A DNA stretch of 64,000 nucleotides, from assembly GCA_029204225.1 (NCBI GenBank), contig CM055098.1, forward strand, positions 46,253,428 to 46,317,427, given 5' to 3'. The notes below the pieces were generated by a model. The model saw only the letters and a program-made list of their open reading frames with translations. It was not told where the DNA came from and did not search any database. Source of the stretch: Diphasiastrum complanatum (Eukaryota > Streptophyta > Lycopodiopsida > Lycopodiales > Lycopodiaceae). Shown piece after piece: positions 23,262 through 34,059 of the stretch; positions within the stretch are counted from its first letter, which is position 1, and every line of letters starts with the position of its first letter. Both the position numbers and the translations under genes were made by a program.

Positions 23262-23671
23262 TGTGGGTCAGATTTCTAATTACAAAGGGTCGGATTTATA
23301 CACTGGGTCGAATTTATACAAAGGGTCAGAAAATATACATGGGGTTCAGATTTTTTCAAGGTCAAAAAAATTAGACCCAATCTGATTCGATCCAGGGTCT
23401 AAAAAAATTAGCACCGATCCGCTTGATCCAACCCAGGGTCAAAAAATCTCTCTTTGATAAGAATGACATTGGGTCGGGAAATAGGCTTGGGTCAAAGAAA
23501 TTCGATCCTGAATTTTTCGATCCTTTGCTGAAGAATTTGATCTTGAATATTTCGATCCTTTGCTGAAAAATTTGATCCTTCATAATTTTTGTGGTTTTCC
23601 AAAAATAAGTATAAACAGGTCTCAGGATGCTCATTACCTAATGAAATTGGGCTTGAGCATAAATTTCAACA
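23262..23671 (-). repeat. Copia 3' LTR, 410 bp, rich in GGGTCGGAT words
   Basis: On the minus strand it begins TGTTGAAATTTATGCTC right after the purine tract TAAGGGGGAG, and ends GACCCACA. It matches the copy at 25524-25934 along its whole length. On the plus strand the word GGGTC(G/A)GA recurs many times. Just outside the lower end, 'cccacata' at 23231 mirrors the LTR terminus. Confidence 0.88.
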
Positions 23672-23689
23672 CTCCCCCTTAATATGGAT

Positions 23690-25510
23690 CCTGAAAATTT
23701 TCGATTTTCAGATTTAACATGATGTTAAATCTAAGATGATGTTCATTTGATAGAGCTTTGCTGAAGTAATATGCTGCCTATAGTTATGTCCTGTAGTAAA
23801 CCAGAAAAATTTCCTTGCTTTGCACTTTCTCTCTAAGATAGTGATGTCGAATTTCGATATGCTTACTTCGGGAGTGGAAACTTGTTGGATTCAGAGATAG
23901 TGCAATGTCACTTTGATTGTCACAATAGAGGGTCGTTGGATGTGACTCCAAAATTTCGATATTTACAAGCCGGTTCCTCAGCCAAATTGTCTCCTTGCTA
24001 GCATTTGTAGCAGCTATGTATTCCAAATCCAGAGGTTGATTTTCTTGTGTCAATATCTCATGCCCAATCTGCATCTGTGTAGCCCTCCAAGATGTTGGCA
24101 GATTGGCTGTCTCCATAGCAGATGCTAAGGAATTTTGTAGCTTGGACATACTTCACGACTTTCATGAGAGCCTTCCAATGAACTGGACCTGGATTTGAAA
24201 GAAATTGGCTAAGAGACCTGATGGAATAAGCAAGGTCCGGTCAAGTGTAGAGCATAGCATACACCAATGATCCAATTATGGAATGAAATGGATACTGCTT
24301 CATTTCCTCCTTCTTTGACTCGGATTTTGGACATTGCTCCTTGACAGTTTCAAACCAGGGTCGAGTGGGAAGTGGCTTGGTTTGCACTCGGCCATTTCAT
24401 ATTTTTGCCAGCACATTGGTGAGGTATCTCTGTTGGCTGATGAAAATCTGCCTGCTGGGTCGAATTCAAAAAATCTGAATTCCGAGACGGTAATGTGCAA
24501 GACTCATATCTGTCATCTTGTATTCATGTGCTAACAAACATTTGGTATCCTTCAACAAATTTAAATTGTTACTAAACAGTAACGTGTCATTAACATAAAG
24601 AGTGATGATTATGAAGGGATTTAATACAGACTTAAAATAAACATTTGAGTCTGCCGAGTTTGGAATGAAACCATTATCGATTAGAAATGTATTAATATTC
24701 TGAAATTAGACCCTTGGAGACTATTTCAGGCCATATAGGGCTATATGAATTTTGCACACTAGGTGCTCCTTGCCTTTTAACTCATGTCCTTCTGGTTGGG
24801 ACATGTAGATCTCCTCTTCAATGGTGCCATTAAGGAATGTAGTTTGGACGTCCATCTAGTGAACTTCAAGGTCGGCTGCAACTGCATAGGAAAGAAGTAA
24901 ACAAATTGAAGCATGATTTACTATAGGACTGAAGGTTTTCGAATAATCCAGATCTGAGATCTGGGAGAAGCCTTTGGCTACCAATCTGGCCTTGTATCGA
25001 TTTATTTTACCTTCAGCATCATACTTCACTTTGAACAACCACTTGCATGTGGTCAGATTTCGATCCTTTGGCAGCTCAGTCGCAGTCCACATTTGATTTC
25101 AATTAGGGAATCAAATTCTACATCCATGGCAGCCTTCCTCTGGTCAACATCAGATGTTGACATAGCCTCATGAACTGCGTTTGGTTCTTGCACAAAATAG
25201 CAGGACGGATCATCCATGAATCTGGATGGAGGTTGTCTGAGTCGATTTGATCTTCTGGGTTGAATTTTGACCCTCTGATGCTGCTCGTTCTATTGAGGTT
25301 CTGACTTACTTTCAGAATCAATATCGATTTTCTGGTTTTCAACCCTAGGGTCGGACTTTGGATTTTCGATCCTTAAATGACTTTGAATTTTTGACCCTTG
25401 AATCGAATTTTAAATTTTCGACCCTCGGGTCGGATTTTTTTGAAGCTTTTCCCTTGTAATCGAAAAACTGATCCTCCAAGAAAATGACATCTCTGCTCGT
25501 GAATGCCTTC
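23690..25510 (-). pseudogene. Copia integrase end, reverse transcriptase and RNase H
   Basis: In minus-strand order: TSRDVIFLED (integrase C-terminus), RRSNRLRQPPSRF, then RT with CKWLFKVKYDAEGKINRYK, ARLVAKGFSQ, MDVQTTFLNGTIEEEIYM and YGLK. The catalytic box reads LYVNDTLLF, so the first Asp of YVDD is Asn. RNase H follows with YTDADWA, STSGF, YCDNQSDIALSLNP and RSKHIEIRHHYLREKV. About ten stops break the frame, so it is dead. It would have copied the element's RNA into DNA. Confidence 0.88.
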
Positions 25511-25523
25511 TGAGCAGTCAATA

Positions 25524-25934
25524 TGTGGGTCGGATTTCTAATTACAAATGGTCGTATTTATGCACTGGGTCGGATTTATACAAAGAGTAAAAAAATATAC
25601 AAAGGGTCAAAAAATATACACGGGGTCGGATTTTTTCAGGGTCGAAAAAATTAGACCCAGTCTGATCTGATCCGATTCAGGGTCGAAGACGTCCGGATTT
25701 ATCAAACCCAATCCAAGGTCGAAAAAATTAGAACCGATCCGATCTGACCCAGGGTCAAAAAATCTCTCTTTGATAAGAATGACATTGGGTCGGAAAAATT
25801 TGATCCTGAATTTTTTGATCCGTTGTTGGAAAATTTGATCCTTCATATTTTTTGTGGTTTTTCAAGAATAAGTATAAACAGGTTTTAGGATGCTCATTAC
25901 CTAATGGAATTGGGCTTGAGCATGAATTCCAACA
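25524..25934 (-). repeat. Copia 5' LTR, 411 bp
   Basis: On the minus strand it begins TGTTGGAATTCATGCTC and ends GACCCACA. It pairs with 23262-23671. It has the same GGGTCGGAT-rich half, plus a small insertion around 25690. It is joined directly to the integrase tail of the element, with no primer-binding site. Confidence 0.87.
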
Positions 25935-27080
25935 GTTCATCAGGTCCACGTGCACTAATAAAAGACCTTTCTTGCTAGCTAACAGACCAGGGATAGTAAG
26001 TGCACTACGATTGTAGGTGGTCACTTAGAGCCCAAAAAATTACATGTTGAATGAGTAGAAGCATTGTACCATCCACTAATTTTTGTCAACATTAACTATA
26101 ACTCAAGCTTCCTCTGAAAGATCTGGTGCTTATGCAGTCCACGCTACTAGTCTGCTTTGCATACGAACAAATTTATGAGAGATTTAACAAATCTTTGACT
26201 TGGTAATAGGTTTGAGAGAAACCTGTTGTCTTAATTTCTATCCTCTAATAAGAATTCACTAAGAGAGCGTAGCTAAAAAAACTGAAGGCTATCAACAAAA
26301 AAGATGAGCGCATGGGCAATAATATAATAAATTTTGATAAAAATCAATTGTTTGGGAATAAAGGAGAGCACCCACAGATTGAAGCCAATTCTCTAAGGAT
26401 AGTGCTCGAAATCGGAAGTCTATTATCAGACACTGTGGTGCTTTACTACACGTATCAATTACAACCAAATTTTTGTATACACCTGAATATAATATTATGT
26501 CAATGACGTTTTTTTCACTCTGATAGTTGATAAAGAAAAAAGGATCTAAGAACGTGAAATATGAAAGTATCATGAATGTTAAAAACGCATTATCCAATCC
26601 AATGTCGACTCTTATGAGCTTGCATGTACGACAGAGTAGAGTAGCATGACAGTCGATTCAAGTATGTCCTTACGATTCATTTGCTCATTGATTGATGATG
26701 AAGCCAATGAGGAATTTTGTTATGATAAAGGTTAAGGCATCACTAACCTTTACATAACCCCCTTGTGTGATACAATTTTGATACACACATAGCAGCATTA
26801 TAACCAGCTGTACACGTAGGTGCTTCGTGATGGCTCTTTTGCAGCGTCCACGATTACATTGCTTTTATAGAACAAAGTCCGGTGGTGTACATTTCTGTAC
26901 ATACCACAATATTATGTATTCTTGTACACAAATCTTGTTTCATATTTGAATTACGATCCTTTGTAAATGTATCATGCGTTCTTGTGATTATAAAATACAA
27001 CATTGATGGTTTAGCCACTTGTTTGCTGCATTGAATCAAGTTGCATATGACTCAAGTTTTGGTTTCAGATTATTTGCAGG
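25935..27080. other. AT-rich stretch without recognisable genes
   Basis: Only short frames are present, and I see no tandem repeat or structural RNA. The upstream part of the Helentron (replication initiator domain) would be expected here, but no HUH-type His-x-His motif or flanking Rep sequence could be read. Confidence 0.4.
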
Positions 27081-28995
27081 TTCGCAATTAAAATCTATAG
27101 AGGCATCTTCGAAATTTCTTATTTCCAGAGCTTATTTTAGATTTTAAATTTGCAAAGTTTGCAATGTCTTTATACGGATTCAACAGACATCCGATATGCA
27201 ACAAAAATTGAAAAATACCTTACTCGACCTGTTGACTATTCAAGCCTTTGTTTAGCAGAATTCATTGCAGAATATCGATTAACATCATCGCAAATATGCA
27301 AACGTCGAAAACCTCAAATAATTAGATACGTAAATTACAACAAACTTAAAGATCATGAAAATTTTTATCGTGAATATTTGTTTCTATATAAACCGTTCCA
27401 AGTATCAGAGTACATGATTCTAGAATCACATTCATCATACGAAGCTGCATACCATGCACACTATGACATAATACAGCACAACAAACAAAAACTACATTTC
27501 AATCAAGAACTTGACAAATAAGCACGCTGCAATTGGGAAGACTCCGAAAACGAATCATCAAACACTGAAACATCAAATCAAAATTTGAATACCTGTAACA
27601 TCAATAATTATGATCTACAAACTGAATTTCCAACTCATGCAGAATGCAACCCCAAAAAACAAATAGATACAACTACAAAATTGACATACAAAATCATGAA
27701 TCAAAATACATATTTTCACGAACTTGCAAAATTAAATCCCATGCAACGCCTGCTTTTTGACGACATAATGCACAAAAAACGAACAAACAACAAAAAACGA
27801 ATTCATCTATTTTTGACTGGAGGCACTGGTATAGGGAAAGCATTTATTTCACTACTTCTCGTACAAGGTTTACTGCGTCATTACTATAAAGATACCATAG
27901 ATGATATACAAAATCCAACAGGAAAAGCTATTTTTAATATTCATGGAACCACAATACATTCCGCATTACATTTACTTATAAACACAAAAGAATTGACTTT
28001 TCTTTCTGGTGACAAATTACAGACATATTGCTTGTAGTAATTGATGAAATTATTTTAATTGGTGAAAGAATTTTCCGATTCGCAGATCAACGACTTTGAA
28101 CGATCAAACATAGCCAATCGAATTTTTTGGTGGACTTGATGTTATAACTTGTGGTGATCTATTTCAAACAGCTCCAGTTCTAGACTCCTGGATCTTTAAA
28201 CAACTTGAAAATAGTTTGGTCACATTTCATAATTCATGTTGGCAAAACATGTTCACCTACTATGAACTTGAACAAGTAATGCGACAACAAGATATAGAAT
28301 TCATACATGTTGTAAATAGAATTAGAGCAACCAAGCACACATCTGCAGATATCGATTGGTTAAATAAACATTGTCATAAAACACCACCCTCTGTGCCAAA
28401 TTTACCATACATATTTTACAAAAACAACGATATACAACAACACAACAATGAAGTCTACCATACAATCACAAGTACAGAATTCTGTCTACAGGCAATTGAC
28501 ATTCTTAATGGTACTTGCAGTGCCACAATAGTAATACCAGAAGCACCATTAGTAACACAATCATTAGCAAAAACAATTTATGTAAAACAAGGCATGTTGG
28601 TAGAACTTTGTGCAACAAACATAGATATTGAAGATGGACTTGTTAATGGAGCAGATGGCATTTTTCAAACTACAACCATGACCTCTACATAAGACATTGT
28701 ATGGATAGAATTCCATAATTCTGAAATAGGTGCAAAAACTCGCCACAATAATCAATACATCTACAAAACCCACAATATAAACCAAACATGGACTCCAATA
28801 CATCGAATCACGAAAGAATTTCAAGTTGGCCATTCTATGTTTTATAAAGTTACAAGAGAACAATTTCCAATCAAAATAGCAATAGCAAGAACAATACACC
28901 GAGTCCAAGGTTTGACAGTAACCGAACTAGCATGCAACCCAAAACATGTTTCGAAACATGGTTTATTGTACACAGCACTCACCCGAGTTAAGAAA
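27081..28995 (+). pseudogene. Helentron Pif1-like helicase, broken
   Basis: The first frame carries the Helitron-type preamble LTRPVDYSSLCLAEFIAEYR and RRKPQIIRYVNYN. After one in-frame stop at 27519 it continues to the helicase proper. LNPMQRLLFDDIM is followed by Walker A LFLTGGTGIGKAF (usually GGAGTGKT). A frameshift near 28025 leads to Walker B LLVVIDEI, and then FGGLDVITCGDLFQTAPV and ELEQVMRQ. Motif VI appears as ARTIHRVQGLT and LLYTALTRVK. Disruptions are two stops (27519, 28690) and about three frameshifts, which is mild compared with the surrounding elements. Walker A has Ala-Phe in place of Lys-Thr-Phe, so the family's usual Thr is lost. It would have unwound DNA during rolling-circle transposition. 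Confidence 0.85.
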
Positions 28996-28999
28996 ACCT

Positions 29000-29736
29000 G
29001 AAAATTTATACATCACATCACCATTAACTTCAGAACACTTAAAAATTGATCCACATGTACAACAAGAAATGACACGTCTAAGAACAACAGCAAAATGGGA
29101 GTTCCAAATTCCCAATATTTGTACCTACACAGAAACGCATCTCATTATTCAATCACTAAACACTAGATCATTACCTAAATACAAACATAGTATTTTAAAT
29201 GATCATAACCTAATGACATCACACATATTATGTTTACAAGAAACCCAAACACGTTTTTATAAACCTTACTTTCCAACAATCTTTGAAGCCATTGACAATT
29301 ACGTGTTTGCAGGCTCAACAATATTGTATCGTAAAACTGAACACCTTAAACATGTACAATTATTCAATACATTGCACAGTGAAATTATTCATGCTACATT
29401 TGCTCATAAAGCCTACAATGTACATATTATTGCAATATATAGACAGCCAAATAGTACTATTTCCACGTTTATTGAACAACTAAATATAGTACTTAACAAT
29501 ATTTCCAAAAACGCACCCATTATTATATTAGGCGACATAAATATTAATGCATTAAACATAAACACTAATTTCCAAAAACTTGAATCAGTTATGCGTGAAC
29601 ATAATATACAACTATCCTTTCAATAAGTAACAACTATATATGGCACCCAATTAGATCATGTTTGGACAAACATAGAAAACCCCAAAATTTTATCTGGAAG
29701 TACATATGCTTGTTGGTCAGATCATTCACCAAGATA
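29000..29736 (+). pseudogene. Helentron AP-endonuclease-like (EEP) domain
   Basis: The frame from 28946 carries the helicase end (ENLYITSPL) into an EEP fold: QSLNTRSLPKYK, HILCLQET, IIAIYRQPNS, IIILGDININA, then after a stop at 29624 LDHVWTN and WSDHSP. These correspond to the Asn, Glu, Tyr/Arg, Asp-x-Asn, Asp-His and Ser-Asp-His motifs of this nuclease family. All key residues are still visible, with only one internal stop. In Helentrons this domain is encoded at the C-terminus of the Rep/helicase protein, and its role in transposition is not settled. A LINE endonuclease is the alternative, but no RT follows and the helicase runs directly into it. Confidence 0.8.
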
Positions 29737-30249
29737 ATACACAATGGAAAACACACTATGGAGCAACCACCCAACCAAGTAGAAGCAACCAAACAACTCT
29801 AGAAGCTTCACCCCCAAGCCAAGGAACAAGAAGCATGAATGTAGAGTGAAACCCTGGCAATGAATCCATGATCACAATGAGAAACAGGACGAGTTTGGCC
29901 TCAATATATAGAGCCAAAAGCAACCTGGGCACATAGCCATGCATAGCCCTAAGTTCCCTATACATAGATTCACCTAGAATAGAGTCCTAAGCATGGACCA
30001 ACTATTCATAGAATTGCTATTGATAACTTTTCACATGCATACACTGTCTCATACCTTGTCTAAACTCCATTTAGTGTGTTCTGGGCCTCACAAGAATATT
30101 AATTACTTTCGGGTCACATCCACTATGACGTGGCATAACTAACAGCTTGATTTACTAGAATACCGCGTGTATCCAAGACTAGGAGTATACTGAATCCTAC
30201 TTACTGGCCATGGACATAATAGTTTAGGTCTAAAAATATTTATATTTTT
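29737..30249. other. Non-coding stretch after the Helentron remnant
   Basis: No frame of note. A minus-strand TATA-like 'ctatatattgagg' near 29905 suggests an LTR-type promoter in the reverse direction, but no LTR boundary or second copy is seen. Confidence 0.35.
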
Positions 30250-31212
30250 GATATCTTTGACGATCAAGAGAAAGGTAAGCAAGTGGAAGCGACTCGCTTT
30301 GCTTTACTCACATGTTTTGGAGAATCTTCTTGTGTAGATGATGCTATGCAAGTGGATATGGGTTCTCATGGTTTTCATGCTGGAAAATCAACTATTGGAT
30401 CTGGAAAAGAGGTCTTAGTCAATGGCTTTGATGGTCAAGAGGAAGATCAAGAGGTTGGTCTGAAAGGACTTCAACAACACAAAAGGAAAAGTGGCAATTT
30501 GGAACTAGTCAAGAGCATCAAAGGAAGGATATTTGGCAAAGATGTTATTAATATGTTTTTGCAGGTGTTTGAAGACTCAAGTAAGGTCAAACGAGCAGCA
30601 AGGAAGTGTTGTTTAGTTTACTTGTTTTATCTCATGTTTGAGCTATTTCATGTGGATGTGTGCAAATTGTCAAGATGTGGTAAAACTAGCTATATTGTCT
30701 TGCAATATCTTATTGTTGGAGTTGTACTAGCATTCTTGGTTGATTTTGCTGATAGAAATGAAGCTATTGGAGGTTCATTATGCACTAATTCATGGCCAAG
30801 TCATTAAGTGTTGATGATATCTTGTGGCAAGATGGCAATGGAGGCTCCTTCATGGAGTTTTATGGTGGAGACATATCAAGAAAGGACAAAGTTGGAGGAG
30901 AGAAGCAAGTAAATGGTCATCACTCACATTTATCGTTTGGTTGCTATAATTTTTCAGAGAGTTCAAAGTTTGAAACATGAAGGAATCATCTCATTCACAT
31001 TCTATTTGGTTCTTCATGTTCTAGTTATATCTTGATGTGTAAAATTGATGTAAAAAATAGTGAAGCATCCAATTTGGACACTATTATCTATATCCATTAT
31101 GGAAAATACTTTACAACATTAGAAAGGAGATCTATACTTAGGATGGAGATCATTCTAAAGTTGGATCAAAGTAGTATGGTTAAAACTATGCCAAAACTAG
31201 TTGAAGAGGGAG
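30250..31212 (+). pseudogene. Second copy of the RT-less copia, plus orientation
   Basis: The plus strand repeats the order of 8930-7824 in inverted orientation: GESSCVDDAMQVD (compare GGSSCVHGAMQVD), STIGSGK, ELVKSIKGRIFGKDVINMF, EDSSKVK and HVDVCKLSRCGK. It ends with KLDQSSMVKT joined to MPKLVEEGV, so the RSKHIEIQ block of RNase H is deleted. It runs into the polypurine tract GAAGAGGGAG and an LTR start. The two copies share the same replacement of RT, so the event predates at least one duplication or transposition. Confidence 0.75.
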
Positions 31213-31384
31213 TGTGAGAGATTTCAACCAGTTTAGTCATATTTTGGTAAATTGTCAATGGAGGCCAAAACTTATTTTAGACATAGATAAACTGTTTGAA
31301 GTTACATTAGTTTAAAATACATTCAATAAACACTTTTTGAAAGTGTGGGAAAGTTGGTAGTCAAGTTTGAGAGAGATTCAAATT
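31213..31384 (+). repeat. Truncated copia 3' LTR
   Basis: TGTGAGAGATTTCAACC follows the purine tract directly. The sequence aligns with the beginning of the minus-strand LTR at 6908, including 'cattcaataaacac' and 'tcaagtttgagagag'. It is cut after about 172 bp, where a proline-rich frame begins. Confidence 0.8.
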
Positions 31385-31385
31385 A

Positions 31386-32280
31386 ACCTGCCTCACCTAC
31401 ACCACCCACGAAGAAGTATAAGGGTAAGACAGTTAGCACAGATGACAACATCTCCCCTGATATCTTATCCAGTGATATAGGGGTATAGTATGTTGAGGTT
31501 GAAATCCTCTTAGGCCCCACAGGAGGTTTTGGTGCAACAAGAGACCCTACTTCAACATGCCCAACAAAGAAGACAAGCAGTAGCAGTAGCAGGCAGCTCT
31601 TTGGATGCAGGCACTTTCGGATCAGGTTCATTAGGCGTGGTCCTGCCAACTCAGGTAACTTCAGTTGTTCAAGTATCGTCGCCTACTAACACAATTCTCC
31701 TTCCACCACTACCCCCACCATTTACTGCCACATCCACCCCTTCATTTACATTTGACACGGGCTTCGATTCCACTATCCCACGAAAGCCCTCACATGTACA
31801 TTCTTCCACCCTACTTGACTCTATGATCAATGTAGACGATTTTGCATTACAATTACTAGCACAAACCACCATTGTCATAACCAATCCAGTCCGCTCTTCT
31901 CCTACAAAAACTCAATCACCTCCATGCTCACCTCCTTCAAAACCCCAATCACCTCCACCTACATCTCCTCTCCTACCTCAATCACCTCCACCTTCATTTT
32001 TTCACACTACATCTTCTCCACCAATTCCAGATCTTCTTCCATTCAAACCCATGCCCTACCCAAACTATACTCCCCCACTTCTTGACATTGGACCTTGGGA
32101 GCAATTACCACTAACAGCCTAAAAAGTACTTTGGTTGGTGAACGAGCTCCAGTACAACATCTTTGGTGTTTTAGGAGGTCAACACACAATGAGGCAATTC
32201 GACGATGGAGCCCTTGCAAATCTTTAGAAGGAGAAGGCAAGGTTGGAGGCAGAATTCAATCAACAATAGCAGCAAATCCA
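31386..32280 (+). pseudogene. Proline-rich ORF with a short coiled-coil tail, unassigned
   Basis: The plus strand starts SPTPPTKKYKGKTVSTDD, has stops near 31480, and continues in the frame 31529-32122 (197 codons). That frame has many Pro-Pro pairs and SPP repeats (for example PPCSPPSKPQSPPP). Beyond its stop another frame reads RQFDDGALANL, KEKARLEAEFNQ, a charged heptad-like segment. This looks like the N-terminal part of a large retroelement ORF or a plant gag-like protein, but no domain was recognised. Both ends abut copia fragments. Confidence 0.4.
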
Positions 32281-32284
32281 AAAT

Positions 32285-32473
32285 TTGAACGTTGCACCTC
32301 TTGATGTATTTGGCTTTTTCTTGAGGATGAATAGGTTCACCCTCCTTACCGTTTACAATTTCCATCAGACCTTGCATGATCATGATGGATTCCATTCTAA
32401 CTTTCCATATGGAATAGTTAGTTTTGTTGAGCCTTTCATTAGTATCCAAAAGATATGCATTTATAGATGCCAT
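32285..32473 (-). pseudogene. Copia gag N-terminal fragment
   Basis: The minus-strand frame opens MASINAYLLDTNERLNKTN then YSIWKVRMESIMIM, followed by GLMEIVNGKEGEP, a typical DUF4219/UBN2 gag start. It matches the fragment at 1-414 in pattern. It is cut after about 60 residues. 32474-32915 contains nothing I can assign. Confidence 0.8.
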
Positions 32474-32915
32474 CTAGTCTCCTAATCAAGGACTTGACAC
32501 AAATGAAGGTTACTTCTATTGATTTGATTGAAGGTCTACCTTATCCCACTTCTTAGGGACCTGAAAAGATCAGTAATAGACTTTCTATAGAGATCTAAGA
32601 ATGATCTCTAACAAAATCAAATCATAGAATACTAGAAACAATGCACTTGCTTGATTGAAGTAGACAATACTAGTAGAATTGCCCCTCTTTCTATAAAGAA
32701 CATTAAAGCTTCCAAATGATCTGATCAAGAGTGAATTTCAGCAACCTAATATACTTCCAAAATCACTTGTAAAATATCTAAATGGAACTTAATGAGGATG
32801 CAACACAATCTACTATCCAATCACAAGCAAAAAATGATCAAAATTGATGAAAAATTGATCTAATTTGGTGCATAAGTCAAGCAATGGTTGGACTGAACCT
32901 AAATCACTTTAGGAG

Positions 32916-33420
32916 GTGCCTACTACACCCTCCGGGAAGACATTCAAAAGCTTTTTGATGCTAGTTTCATTTATGAAATCGAACGTATTGCCAATTGTGG
33001 TGGTACTAAAGAAAAATAATAAACTCTGTATCTGCTTGGATTTAAAGAAACTCAATGACAAAACAAAGAAAGATCACTTTTCGTTACCTCTAACCACACA
33101 AATCCTCAAAGATATGGCAGAAGCAAAAGCTTTTAGCTTTCTAGATTGTTTTAGTGGGTATTTCTTAGTCCATATTGCTCCTGAAGATCGTCAGAAAACG
33201 GCGTTTATTACAAAGTTTGACACCTTCTCGTATATAGTTATGCCATTCGGTCTATGCCATGACCCATCGACATTCCAAAGGGTAATGCAACACACTTTCA
33301 AGGATATTTTACACAAGAATTAAGAGATTTATCTTGATGATCTTGGTGTACATTCATCTGAAGATAAGCATCTTGATTCCCTTGAACAAGTATTCATTCG
33401 TTGTTGAAGGTTCGGAAATT
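32916..33420 (+). pseudogene. Gypsy reverse transcriptase, broken
   Basis: The frame reads LPIVVVLKKNNKLCICLDLK then LNDKTKKDHFSLP, FSFLDCFSGYF, KTAFITKFDTFSYIVMPFGL, STFQRVMQHTFKDILHKN, and after a stop EIYLDDLGVHS. These are the ordered motifs of Ty3/gypsy RT, with the catalytic YLDD present. The position usually occupied by the first catalytic Asp reads FLDCFSGYF. It is the same family as 11260-12410. Confidence 0.88.
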
Positions 33421-33985
33421 CATTGAATTTCAAAAAGTGTCAGATCTAGGTTACCCATGGTGTGGTACTAGGCCATATCATTTCTCAAAATGGTATAGCC
33501 ACTGATCCTAAAAAGATCAGAGTGATTCTTGAAATGCCGCTACCACAGTGAAAGAAATTTATGTTTTTTTAGGCCACACATGTTACTATCAAATCTTTAT
33601 AATACACTACGGGGATAAGGCAAGGTTAGTATATCAAATCATTACCGATCCAAAGTGGACAGAAGAACGGATTAAAGCCTTTGAAAACCTCAAACAGGCT
33701 TTAGTCACCGTGCCAATTCTTCGTGTGCCTGATTACAACAAGTTCCATGTGCATACGGACGCTAGTAATATGGCATTGGCCCTGTTTAAATGCAACTCGG
33801 AGAATTAGGAAAGGATTTCCCAATCTGTTTCCTAAGTCGTCAGCTAGTTCCAACTGAGGTTAATTATTCCACAATTGATAGAGAAGCATTAGCAATGGTC
33901 TATGTGGTTCAACAATTTTGTCATTATTTGCTAGGCTCTTTGTTTTTCATACCGACCATCACGCTCTCATGTATCTACTAAATAA
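33421..33985 (+). pseudogene. Gypsy RT connection and RNase H
   Basis: Following RT, the frames contain VVLGHIISQNGIATDP, WTEERIKAFENLKQALVTVP, then HVHTDASNMALAL and YSTIDREALAMVYVVQQFCH. These are the RT thumb/connection and the RNase H motifs (HTDAS, DREALA). At least three frame changes or stops occur. Integrase is missing after this point and the sequence goes to an LTR-like segment at about 34060. Confidence 0.85.
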
Positions 33986-34059
33986 ACCACGCAAAACAGC
34001 AAATTGCACGATGGTTGTTGATTCTCCATAAATGATGAGTTACCAGATGCGTGTCTATT

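Larger units (their letters stand above)
23262..25934 (-). mobile_element. Internally deleted copia element with both LTRs
   Basis: Two LTRs of 410 and 411 bp flank only about 1.85 kb of internal sequence. On the minus strand the 5' LTR (25934-25524) is followed at once by the integrase C-terminal coding region, so the primer-binding site, gag, protease and most of integrase are gone. RT and RNase H follow up to the polypurine tract at 23672-23681. Five-base flanks do not match. Confidence 0.85.
27081..29736 (+). mobile_element. Helentron (Helitron2) remnant: helicase plus endonuclease
   Basis: A Pif1-like helicase is followed, in the same direction and after one frameshift, by an endonuclease/exonuclease/phosphatase domain. 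That fusion is characteristic of Helentrons, rolling-circle DNA transposons best known from animals, fungi and some protists. The N-terminal Rep part and both element ends were not found. The coding strand is very A-rich, unlike the neighbouring copia and gypsy genes. Confidence 0.75.

Noticed and set aside
29000-29736. LINE endonuclease instead of a Helentron domain
   Set aside because: A Pif1-like helicase leads directly into it and no reverse transcriptase follows.
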